Shown here piece after piece: positions 33,140-40,574 of a stretch of DNA of 64,000 bases; the first letter of the stretch is position 1, and each line of letters begins with the position of its first letter. The DNA lies in assembly GCF_900187385.1 (NCBI RefSeq), contig NZ_FYEY01000001.1:3782001-3846000 (forward strand), read 5' to 3'. The notes under the pieces are model-generated. The model was not told the DNA's origin and made no database searches. It saw only the letters and a program-made list of their open reading frames with translations. The position numbers and the translations under genes were made by a program. This DNA is from Streptomyces sp. 2114.4 (lineage in GTDB: Bacteria; Actinomycetota; Actinomycetes; Streptomycetales; Streptomycetaceae).

Positions 33140-34099
33140 ATGATCTGGTACGTCCTGGCCGTGGTGCTGGGGCTGGCGCTGATCGGGGCGGTGACCGCGC
33201 TGATCGTCACCGAGCGGCGGCCCCGCCCGCCGAAGCCCGCCGTCGCCTCGGCCGCCGTCATGGGGCGGGAGGCACTGGACGTGGTCAACGCCGGACTGCG
33301 CCGGCTGACGGGCGAGTGCCTGCGCTCCGGCCGGTCGCTGCCCGACCTGTACGCCGTCGTCTACTCCGAGGAACGCCTCGGGCTGCTGCTGGCCGGCCCG
33401 GAGGAGACCGCCCCCGCGCCCTGGGCCGCCGAGGCGGACGGCGAGCGCTGGACGATCTCGCCCGACGATCTGCACCGCCCCGGTCCGGAGGGCGAACCGG
33501 CCCTGCCGTACGCGCTGACGGTGACGGTGGGGCTGGACGGCGCCGACCGGGTGCTGGTCGACCTCTCCCGGGCGGCGGGTCCGGTCTCCGTCTCCGGCCC
33601 GGACGACGAGGTGCGCGGCCTGGCGCGCGCCGTCGTCGCCGAAGCGCTGGCCGGCCCGGTGGGCGCGCTCGCCGAGGTCACCCTGGTGGGCTCCCTGGCC
33701 GGCGACGGGTTCATGCCCGGCGACGCGCCGCGGACCTCGCGTCTGCACACCGCGGCCAGCCTGGAGGAGGCGTTCGCCAGGGCGGCGTCGGCGGCACCGG
33801 GAGCACCGGGAGCACCGGGAGCACCGGAGCCCGGAGCGTCCGAGGTCACCCAGATCTTCCGGCTGATCGAGGGCAGCAGCCGGATCGCCGTCCAGGGCGA
33901 GGCGCCGCACCTGTTCGTCGTGGACGCCTCACAGCTCCCGCGGCGGGCGGGAGCGCTGGACGGCCTGCGGCGCGGGGACGCGCTGCTGGTGCTCGGCGAC
34001 GCGCCCGCGGCGTGGCCCTGGCAGGCCGGTGCGGACGGCTCGCTCGACACCGGACCGCTCGGCCTGGCGGTCACCCGGCACGCGGGACGTTTCGCGTGA
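33140..34099 (+). CDS. membrane-anchored protein divergent from eccC
   Basis: 319 aa, AAGGAG before the ATG. One N-terminal helix (MIWYVLAVVLGLALIGAVTA) anchors a cytoplasmic or outer domain: REALDVVNAGLRRLTGECLR, LYAVVYSEERLGLLLAGPEE, YALTVTVGLDGADRVLVDLS. A 9-bp tandem repeat at 33794-33820 encodes GAPGAPGAP. The C-terminal part (VTQIFRLIEGSSRIAVQGEA) is beta-rich. Position suggests a T7SS accessory; proteins of this kind flank eccC in Streptomyces, but the role is unproven. Confidence 0.7.
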   Translation: MIWYVLAVVLGLALIGAVTALIVTERRPRPPKPAVASAAVMGREALDVVNAGLRRLTGECLRSGRSLPDLYAVVYSEERLGLLLAGPEETAPAPWAAEADGERWTISPDDLHRPGPEGEPALPYALTVTVGLDGADRVLVDLSRAAGPVSVSGPDDEVRGLARAVVAEALAGPVGALAEVTLVGSLAGDGFMPGDAPRTSRLHTAASLEEAFARAASAAPGAPGAPGAPEPGASEVTQIFRLIEGSSRIAVQGEAPHLFVVDASQLPRRAGALDGLRRGDALLVLGDAPAAWPWQAGADGSLDTGPLGLAVTRHAGRFA

Positions 34100-34102
34100 G
34101 TC

Positions 34103-34708
34103 TCATCCGGCGGCCCGGTCACGGCCGCCCGCCTGCAGACCGCGGCTGTGCAGCGCCTCCCGCAGGGCCCGCGCGGCGTAGTACGTACGCGACTTGACCG
34201 TGCCCGGCGGCACACCGAGGACCCGGGCCGTCTGGTTGACGGTGCGCCCCAGGTAGTGCACGTGCAGCAGGACCTCGCGCTGCGGCGGCCGCAGGTCCCG
34301 CAGCGCCTCGATCAGCACCTGGGAGGTGAGGATGTGGTCCACGTCGTCGGACACCGGCAGGTGGGCGAGTTCCGGGTCGCCGGCCTCGGGTGGTCTGGCC
34401 TGGCGGGCCCGGTGGCCGTCGATGACGAGGTTGCGCAGCACGGTGAACAGCCACGGCCGCACCGAATCCGCGGTCGGGTCGAGGTCCCCGGCGTGCCGCC
34501 AGGCGCGTATCGCGACTTCCTGGAGGACGTCCTCGGCGCGGTGCCAGTCGCCCCCCAGCCGCCGCGCGGCGAACTGCAGCAGCGCGCTGCCGTGGAACTG
34601 GTAGAGGGCTCTGAGGAAGTCGTCCGAACCGAGTTCCGCGGTGTGGGGGCTGCGTTCCGCGGCGTGGGGACGGGATATGCAGTCTTCGGTCGAAGCACTG
34701 GCCGACAA
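34103..34708 (-). CDS. ECF sigma factor (SigE/SigL-like)
   Basis: 201 aa. Region 2 spans residues about 30-100 (FLRALYQFHGSALLQFAARR, WHRAEDVLQEVAIRAWRHAG, SVRPWLFTVLRNLVIDGHRA); region 4 about 130-185 (LRPPQREVLLHVHYLGRTVN and VLGVPPGTVKSRTYYAARAL). The start appears to be TTG at 34708 (GAGAGGAAAA upstream), as no ATG or GTG lies in the right place. No anti-sigma gene adjoins. The stop is 3 nt from the convergent 319-aa gene. Confidence 0.88.
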   Translation of the reverse strand: MSASASTEDCISRPHAAERSPHTAELGSDDFLRALYQFHGSALLQFAARRLGGDWHRAEDVLQEVAIRAWRHAGDLDPTADSVRPWLFTVLRNLVIDGHRARQARPPEAGDPELAHLPVSDDVDHILTSQVLIEALRDLRPPQREVLLHVHYLGRTVNQTARVLGVPPGTVKSRTYYAARALREALHSRGLQAGGRDRAAG

Positions 34709-34857
34709 GGGCCTTTTCCTCTCCGGTTCGTCTGTGGGGGGAAGACGGATACCGCCGGCCGCGGGCAGGCCGACGGGCGCCGCCGCGAGCGGCCGTTCGC
34801 TCCGTCGCGGCGTGTCCGCCGGCCCGCGGCGGCGGTGTACCCGCCCCGGTACCGCCG

Positions 34858-35637
34858 TCAGCCCGGTTCGCGGGAGGAAAGCGAGCTCACCTCACCGGGC
34901 GTCAGCTCCCGGTCGTAGAGGTGCACATCGGAGACATCGCCCTTCCAGTGGTCGGCAGCCTTCCCGCCGAACTTGCCGCGTCCGACCACCACATCGCCGG
35001 TGGGCTTCACCGTGCCGACGGCCTCCCTGCTTCCCGCCGGCCGCCCGTCCACGTAGATCCGCATCCGGTGGTCCTTCTGGCGGTACGTGCCGGTGAGGTG
35101 GTACCAGCGGCCGGCCTGCGGCTTCTCGGCCTGCTCCGCGACGGTACGGGCACCGGTGAAACTGAAGGCGAAGTTCTGGTCCTGTCCGGAGTACTGGAGG
35201 TAGAACGTGCTGGCCTGGTCACCGTCCTGGGACAGCACGGTGTGGAAGCCGTTCAGGTCCTCGGGGGCCAGCCGCACCCGCGCGGCGACCGAGTAGTCCT
35301 TGCCGGCGGTGTCGAGCCGGGAACCGGTGTCCGCATATCCGCTGGTGCCGTCCAGCCGCAGGGCACCGCCCTCGGGACCGTCGGTCCACTGCCCGCCACC
35401 ACTGACGACGGCATCGTGCTCCCCCGCCTTCGCGGTACCGGACCGGTGCAGCGGCCACCACCCGACACCCCGCAGCGACCCGGCCCCCGAACTCGGGCTC
35501 GGCTCACCCGACTTCCCCCCGGCCTGCGCCTTCCCGGCCTCCCCGGCCCCCTGGCCGCGCACCAGTTGGGCGACGACAAAGGCCAGCGCGACGGTCAGTA
35601 CGGCAATCGTGGTGATGAGCGACCATCTGCGCGTCAT
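34858..35637 (-). CDS. membrane-anchored LamG-domain protein
   Basis: 259 aa from the ATG at 35637. N-terminal anchor (WSLITTIAVLTVALAFVVAQ) without lipobox, a short linker, then a concanavalin-like LamG/laminin domain (residues about 65-255: GGALRLDGTSGYADTGSRLD, YSVAARVRLAPEDLNGFHTV, WYHLTGTYRQKDHRMRIYVD, DHWKGDVSDVHLYDRELTPG). Such domains bind glycans on the cell surface. It follows the sigma factor gene by 149 bp in the upstream direction and may belong to its regulon; inference. Confidence 0.82.
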   Translation of the reverse strand: MTRRWSLITTIAVLTVALAFVVAQLVRGQGAGEAGKAQAGGKSGEPSPSSGAGSLRGVGWWPLHRSGTAKAGEHDAVVSGGGQWTDGPEGGALRLDGTSGYADTGSRLDTAGKDYSVAARVRLAPEDLNGFHTVLSQDGDQASTFYLQYSGQDQNFAFSFTGARTVAEQAEKPQAGRWYHLTGTYRQKDHRMRIYVDGRPAGSREAVGTVKPTGDVVVGRGKFGGKAADHWKGDVSDVHLYDRELTPGEVSSLSSREPG

Positions 35638-35894
35638 GTATCTCCCCGGGACGTACGGCATACAGGTACAGGTGTCACTGGTGACCACGTGTCCGTTCCG
35701 GAAGTGGTTCAACGTGCACCCAAAGTCTGACAGGTGGTCACGACAGCGCAGGTGGGCCCCTGAATGTGCTGACCTGCACCGGAACATGGGGCGACCGGGC
35801 GGAATGGGCGGTTCCGCGGGGTTCGTTGGGGTGCTTCGGCGGCGCGGATCCGTTCATCCGACGACCGGCCCAAGGCACCTCGGGAGCCGGCTTC

Positions 35895-36725
35895 CTACAA
35901 CCGTCTGAGGTGCTGCCGGACGCCGTCGGCCAGGCCTGCGTAGAACGGCACTCGGGGAGCGGCTTGGAGGATTTCCGTGCAGGCGGTCAGTTCGCCGATC
36001 CGGCCGTCCGGGGTGTCCAGTACGTGGGCGAACTCCTTGCGGACCCGCTCGGCGACGTCCTGCGCGGGCAGGGAGTGCAGATAGAGGGTCGCGGCGTCGT
36101 AACCGAGGGGCGCCGTGCCCCATCCCTCCCAGTCCAGAAGGGTCAGGGCCGGGCCGGTGAGGTTGGCCCAGTGGAGGTCGCCGTGGGCCGTGGCCCAGGT
36201 GATCTCGCCGGGGGTGACGCCGGTGAACTCCGGAACGCGGCGCCGGATGTACTGCTCGCGCACGGCCTGACGGTCCGTGCGAACGAGCGCGAGGTGCGCC
36301 AGGGCCTGGTGGAGTCCCTGCCACCAGGTGTCCGGGAGGTCCGCGTGCTGGTGGAGTGGATGAAGCACCGGGCTCTTGGCCACCGGCGGAGTCGCGACGA
36401 ACTCGTAGTGCTCGGCTCGGTAGTCCCAGCCATCGGCCGACCAGTCGCCCAGACCGAGCAGCCTGGGCCGTGGCACCGCGGGTGGCACGGCCCGTTCCGC
36501 CTCTCGGGGGCCTTCCCACAACTTCCCCCCGCTCTTCCCCCGGGGATCACTCACCAGCCGCAGCCATGCGACACCCGTGGGCGTGCGGACTGCCCCGGAC
36601 AGCGTCCTGCCCGCATACCCCCACACCTCACCACCTGCGGTGTCGGCGAGCCCCAGCAGGTCACACGCGTGGCCGCGAGCGGAGAGCATGCGGTCCCTGA
36701 CAGCAGGCTCAGGGGCAGTGAACAT
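35895..36725 (-). CDS. APH-fold phosphotransferase of the peptide cluster
   Basis: 276 aa. Aminoglycoside-phosphotransferase/choline-kinase fold: catalytic loop HGDLHWAN (Asp183, Asn188), metal-binding LDWEGWG (Asp198) and the following GYDAATLYLHSLP. The N-lobe is short and its ATP Lys is not obvious. The gene starts 6 nt after the JmjC/cupin gene stop, last in the four-gene operon. APH-fold kinases also work in peptide tailoring (class V lanthipeptide enzymes contain one); that it phosphorylates or activates the 33-aa peptide is inference. A plain small-molecule kinase is the alternative. Confidence 0.78.
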   Translation of the reverse strand: MFTAPEPAVRDRMLSARGHACDLLGLADTAGGEVWGYAGRTLSGAVRTPTGVAWLRLVSDPRGKSGGKLWEGPREAERAVPPAVPRPRLLGLGDWSADGWDYRAEHYEFVATPPVAKSPVLHPLHQHADLPDTWWQGLHQALAHLALVRTDRQAVREQYIRRRVPEFTGVTPGEITWATAHGDLHWANLTGPALTLLDWEGWGTAPLGYDAATLYLHSLPAQDVAERVRKEFAHVLDTPDGRIGELTACTEILQAAPRVPFYAGLADGVRQHLRRL

Positions 36726-36731
36726 CGTCGG

Positions 36732-37904
36732 CTACCTTCTCCGGCTGACGGCGGCGACACCGGCCTCGACCAGCTCGGAGACGAGCGCTGCGACGTGGCC
36801 GACGGGGAGCCCGGAGCTTACCGACAGTCCGCCCAGGGTTGCGGTCCTTCCTTGGAGGAGGAGCTTGATCACGGCCAGGACCGGACTGCTGAACGTCCAC
36901 TCCTGGCCGCCGGCGCTGAACAGGACGTGGCCGTTCTCATCCACGCCGTACCAGGCTCCGGCGACGGTGAGACGGACGCACAGGCACCCGTCCGCGGGGA
37001 TACCGTCCACAAACGGCAGCGACGGCACCGGCCGGCCAGGGTCCGTGCTCCCCCGTGCGTTGATGAACTCCTCGATCACCCCCTCGTGCAGGGCTTCGGC
37101 GAACTCCTCGCGCAGGGCTTGGAGATACGCGGTCCTCTCATCCGGCGGGGCGAAATACGGCAGGTTCGCGCGGATGGTGTTCGAGACCCGCAGCTGGTCC
37201 GCGAGCCAGGACAGGAGGTCCGCTCCGGTAGTGGGTTTGAGGCCGCAGGTCAGGTGGAGGGACCGGCCTTCGGTGGCGGCGACGGCGTGCCACCACCCGC
37301 GGGGCAGATAGAGCATGTCGCCGGCCTGGAGGACAATCTCTGCGACCGGGGCCCCGATCGGTGGCTCGGGGGCCTCGGTGTCGACGCGTAGGGGGTCGAC
37401 TCGGGTGGCTCCGTAGAGCTTCCACCGCTTGGCGCCTTCGAGTTGGAGGACCACCACATCGTGGTCGTCCCAGTGCACGCCGAAGCCTTCCTTCGGCGTC
37501 CATGAGGCGTAGAGGTTGACCTGCACGTCGGTGCGGAAGTGCCGCTCCAGCGCGGTGGCGAGGTCTTCCACGCCGGGGTGCAGTGCGTCGACGGCGTCCA
37601 GGACGAGCGAGGCGCCGTCCTTGAGCTGGTGGTGCAGGTTGGCGGGCTCGATCCGGTGCCAGACCGTGTGGCGCTTGGACACCACGGGGTGGGCGTAGCT
37701 GTGTTGCGGGATCTGGCTGCCGTCGTTGAAGAGCCGCAGCCGTGGGGGTTCGAGGCGGTGCCGGGCGATGATCTGGTTGAGGTCGTCCCAGGTGAACAGG
37801 TCCGAGAAGTCGCCGACGCATGGCCAGTGGCGGTAGGTGCGGCCGAACGCCTCGGCGGGGAAGTCCCCGCCGAGGCTCCGGACCGCCGAGGAGATGGCGG
37901 TCAT
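36732..37904 (-). CDS. JmjC/cupin Fe(II)/2-oxoglutarate oxygenase
   Basis: 390 aa. JmjC-type double-stranded beta-helix of the ribosomal-oxygenase (ROXA/MINA) kind: iron ligands in GVHWDDHD (His144, Asp146) and GWWHAVAAT (His206), with LYLPRGWWHAV as the diagnostic second half. A C-terminal winged-helix-like domain (residues about 310-388, LLLQGRTATLGGLSVSSGLP) is usual for this family. Such enzymes hydroxylate protein side chains. It begins 12 nt after the 33-aa peptide gene, with GGAG placed inside the peptide stop region, so peptide and enzyme are coupled. Confidence 0.85.
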   Translation of the reverse strand: MTAISSAVRSLGGDFPAEAFGRTYRHWPCVGDFSDLFTWDDLNQIIARHRLEPPRLRLFNDGSQIPQHSYAHPVVSKRHTVWHRIEPANLHHQLKDGASLVLDAVDALHPGVEDLATALERHFRTDVQVNLYASWTPKEGFGVHWDDHDVVVLQLEGAKRWKLYGATRVDPLRVDTEAPEPPIGAPVAEIVLQAGDMLYLPRGWWHAVAATEGRSLHLTCGLKPTTGADLLSWLADQLRVSNTIRANLPYFAPPDERTAYLQALREEFAEALHEGVIEEFINARGSTDPGRPVPSLPFVDGIPADGCLCVRLTVAGAWYGVDENGHVLFSAGGQEWTFSSPVLAVIKLLLQGRTATLGGLSVSSGLPVGHVAALVSELVEAGVAAVSRRR

Positions 37905-37916
37905 CTGCGGCTCCGA

Positions 37917-38018
37917 TCAGTCGTTGCCGTCGCCCTTACCGGTACCGCCACCGTCGCTGAGCCGGTCCTGGCTGCGGGCGGCCTGAACAGAGCGCTTCGA
38001 GACGATCAGGTCGTTCAT
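37917..38018 (-). CDS. 33-aa putative RiPP precursor peptide
   Basis: A 33-codon gene starting at the ATG at 38018 (GAAGGG 8 nt upstream) and ending TGA at 37917. The N-terminal part (MNDLIVSKRSVQAARSQDRL) looks like a short helical leader; the C-terminal part, SDGGGTGKGDGND, is a Gly/Asp-rich core with Asp, Asn, Lys, Ser and Thr but no Cys. It lies between DUF6415 and the JmjC oxygenase on the same strand, 59 and 12 nt away. Size, leader-core split and neighbours fit a precursor for ribosomally made, modified peptide. Asp, Asn or Lys hydroxylation is a guess. Confidence 0.7.
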   Translation of the reverse strand: MNDLIVSKRSVQAARSQDRLSDGGGTGKGDGND

Positions 38019-38077
38019 CGCATGTTCCCTTCTCTTCGGTTCTCCCACCGGGGTTCCGGCGGGAAATCTGCGTCACT

Positions 38078-38461
38078 TCACACCACCTGTTCGTGGTGGA
38101 TCTGCCGGAGCATCTGCTGGACGGACCGGGCCAGCGACTGAAGGCGACGGGCGGCCGACAGCAGCCCATCGCCAGGCCCGGATCGCAGCTGGATCTGGGC
38201 GTTGTCGATCTGGGCGTGTTCCCGGTACCAGGCGACCTCGCCCGGCCGGTGCTCCTGTACGTGCTCCTTGGCCTGTTCGATCAGCGGGCCGAGATGTCCC
38301 TTGAGGGTGTCGATCAGCCGGAGGACTTCGTCATACGGGGGAAGGACGATGGTGGAGCGCAGAGCTGCGGCGATGTCCGCCTGGATCTGGTCGATGCCGT
38401 CGGTGTCCGACGGGCGCAACTGGCCCGGCAGCGGCTGCTGACCGGCACGGGTAGCGTCCAT
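38078..38461 (-). CDS. DUF6415 family natural-product protein
   Basis: 127 aa, GAGGAG 8 nt before the ATG. Entirely helical: IQADIAAALRSTIVLPPYDE, VLRLIDTLKGHLGPLIEQAK, then ARRLQSLARSVQQMLRQIHH. DUF6415 proteins are found next to small-peptide (FxsB, FxLD-type) and other natural-product genes in Streptomyces; I know no biochemical function. First gene of the operon that continues with the 33-aa peptide. It may act as a leader-binding or regulatory partner. Confidence 0.72.
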   Translation of the reverse strand: MDATRAGQQPLPGQLRPSDTDGIDQIQADIAAALRSTIVLPPYDEVLRLIDTLKGHLGPLIEQAKEHVQEHRPGEVAWYREHAQIDNAQIQLRSGPGDGLLSAARRLQSLARSVQQMLRQIHHEQVV

Positions 38462-38578
38462 GGTGCAACTCCTCGAAGACGGTGGTGGTCGTCACCGCCA
38501 CCAGGGGCGAGGAGAGGCCGGCCGTACGCGGCCCCTGGCGGCTGAGTACGAGTCAACCGCCAGAGGAACAGACAGATA

Positions 38579-38593
38579 CGCAACCGGGTTGCG
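38579..38593. promoter_or_regulatory. 15-bp dyad before the peptide operon
   Basis: CGCAACC-G-GGTTGCG, perfect 7-bp arms, between the XRE gene stop (38619) and the DUF6415 start (38461), 118 bp upstream of the latter. Candidate operator for the adjacent XRE regulator. Confidence 0.55.
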
Positions 38594-38618
38594 AGGTAGT
38601 AATCCCTTTGCGGGTACG

Positions 38619-39932
38619 TCAGTCGACGGCCACGCCCGCACGGCCGGCGAACGCCCGGACGCCCGGGAGCGTCCGGTCATGCCGGAGCAGGCCGCCGGCC
38701 AGGGTCTTGACCGACCCGCGCCGGATCTCCTGTGGTGCCGCCCGCTCGGCCGCCAACAGAGCCCGGTAGCACTGCTCGGGCTTGCCCCACTGGTCGAAGC
38801 AACGGGCCACGTCAGTGAAGAACCGCCCCTGCCGCTCGGCGGTCGGCAGAGCCGCGGGGTTGATGGTCCTGGCCAGGTCGATCGCCTGCCCGGCATCACC
38901 GAGCAGATAGTGGACCGACAGCTGGTGCAGCACCACCTGCTGGATCCCGGTGTCCGTGCGGGCCTCAGGGCTCGTCCGGCCGGTCTCCGCGGCCTTGGCC
39001 GCCTCATCGATCAGTGCGTGTGCGGTGTCCCGGTCACCCCTCTTGGCCGCGGTGTACGCGGCAGTGGCCAGCAGCGAGCCGTGCGCGGCCAGCCGGGCTG
39101 CCTCAGGGGTTCGGCGGTCTGCGCGGACGTCCTGGGCGGCCCTGACTGCGATGTTCGTGGCACGTGCGAGATGGCCTTGGCGGCGCCAGGCACTGGAGAC
39201 CATCCGGTGCGCCTCGGCAATCGTCAGGGCGTCCCCACCGATCCGCGCGGAGGTCAGCGCACGGTCCGCAGTGATCGCCACCAGGCCGTCCTCGCCGAGC
39301 TTGATGCACAACCGCGTGGCAATGTTGTAGAGGTCGGCCACCGCGGTGGCCGACGTCTCCGCCGGCTCCAGGGCTTGCGCTTGCGCGATCCGGCCAGGCA
39401 GGTTGCGGGCCAGCGTGTCGTACCGGGCGGCTCGGAATTCCTCGCGGGACGCCTTCACCTCAGCGGCGACGCCGGCCGGTGACACCTCGCCGCTCTTCGG
39501 CACGGTGGCGATGCCGTAGAGCAAGTGGTCTTCCAGGGGCGCGAGGGCGCTGGCCTCGGCCGGAGAAGCACCGGCCAGGGGGGCCGTGAAGACCACCGCC
39601 GCAGCGGCCAGAAGTTCGCGGCGTCGCACGGGGTCGTCCCCCTCCTCTGGACCAAGATTGCGAACAACCCTAGCCGAGGCGGAACGACGCCGAGTCGATG
39701 CCGGCGCAGGCGCGGGCGGCGCGGCGGCGAGAAGATCGGCCAGGGGAATATCCAAGGCCTCGGAGATCTGGCGCAGCGCATCCAGGCCGTTGACCGGGAT
39801 CACGTCCCGCTCCACCTGAGATACCCAGCTCTCCGACCGGTCGATCATCGCCGCCAAGTCCCGCTGCGGCCATCCCTTGCGCCTGCGCGCCTTGGCAATC
39901 GTCTTACCAAGTGTCAGTTCGTATCCTGCCAC
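38619..39932 (-). CDS. XRE-family regulator with TPR-like domain
   Basis: 437 aa from the GTG at 39932. N-terminal XRE helix-turn-helix (LGKTIAKARRRKGWPQRDLA, AMIDRSESWVSQVERDVIPV), then a short hydrophobic segment (LLAAAAVVFTAPLAGASPAE) and a long alpha-helical repeat domain (residues about 150-430: LYNIATRLCIKLGEDGLVAI; HRMVSSAWRRQGHLARATNI; HQLSVHYLLGDAGQAIDLAR). This is the Streptomyces pattern in which helical repeats sense a peptide or signal. It lies 157 bp upstream of the peptide operon, same strand, and is its likely regulator. Confidence 0.85.
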   Translation of the reverse strand: MAGYELTLGKTIAKARRRKGWPQRDLAAMIDRSESWVSQVERDVIPVNGLDALRQISEALDIPLADLLAAAPPAPAPASTRRRSASARVVRNLGPEEGDDPVRRRELLAAAAVVFTAPLAGASPAEASALAPLEDHLLYGIATVPKSGEVSPAGVAAEVKASREEFRAARYDTLARNLPGRIAQAQALEPAETSATAVADLYNIATRLCIKLGEDGLVAITADRALTSARIGGDALTIAEAHRMVSSAWRRQGHLARATNIAVRAAQDVRADRRTPEAARLAAHGSLLATAAYTAAKRGDRDTAHALIDEAAKAAETGRTSPEARTDTGIQQVVLHQLSVHYLLGDAGQAIDLARTINPAALPTAERQGRFFTDVARCFDQWGKPEQCYRALLAAERAAPQEIRRGSVKTLAGGLLRHDRTLPGVRAFAGRAGVAVD

Positions 39933-40118
39933 TGGGCACGCCCCCGAAGTCCCGTATCCGCATCGCGTGAGCATGCAACGGTAGTGGGGGAAGGGGCACG
40001 GCTGTAGAGGACATGGCTGCGAGAGCAGGGCCACTGCTTCACCTTCCACAGCTGTGGAAGCAGCCGCCCAGCCGCGCCACCATTGCTGATCGGGCAGGCA
40101 TGAGCCGACTGCTGCTGC

Positions 40119-40574
40119 TCACAACTCCCGGGTCATGAACGTACTGTTCCGGTCGGGCCGGTAGTCCGCGAACGGTGCGCACTCCCGGAACCCGAACTTC
40201 TCGTACAGCCGCCGGGCAGGCAGGAAGAACTCGTCCGCGCCGGTCTCCAGGCTCAGCCGTGTGAAGTGCATCCGGCGGGCCTCGGCGATGATGTGCTCCA
40301 GCAGCAGGGAGGCGATCCCGCTCCGCTGCCGCACCGGCCGGGTACGCATCGACTTCAGCTCGGCGTGCCCCGCGTCCAGCCTTTTGATCGCGCCGCAGCC
40401 CACCAGGCTGTCGCCGTCCGAGACCGACCAGAACGTGATGCCGGGCTTGCGGAGACTGTCGAGATCGAGGGCGTGCTTGCTCTCCAACGGCGTGCGGGAC
40501 CGCATCTGTTCGATGTGCTCCTGGAGGAATCGGGCGATCTCCGGGCCGGAGAGGTCGTCCATCACGATCTTCAA
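40119..40574 (-). CDS. GNAT acetyltransferase
   Basis: 151 aa from the TTG at 40574, chosen because it overlaps the EamA stop (TTGA) and has AAAGG upstream; an ATG at 40562 is the alternative. GNAT motif A (RPVRQRSGIASLLLEHIIAE) binds acetyl-CoA, and RRLYEKFGFRECAPFADYRP is motif B. Similar to putative acetyltransferases of the YhhY/PA4866 kind. Substrate unknown; coupling to the EamA exporter suggests the two act on related small molecules. Confidence 0.85.
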   Translation of the reverse strand: MKIVMDDLSGPEIARFLQEHIEQMRSRTPLESKHALDLDSLRKPGITFWSVSDGDSLVGCGAIKRLDAGHAELKSMRTRPVRQRSGIASLLLEHIIAEARRMHFTRLSLETGADEFFLPARRLYEKFGFRECAPFADYRPDRNSTFMTREL

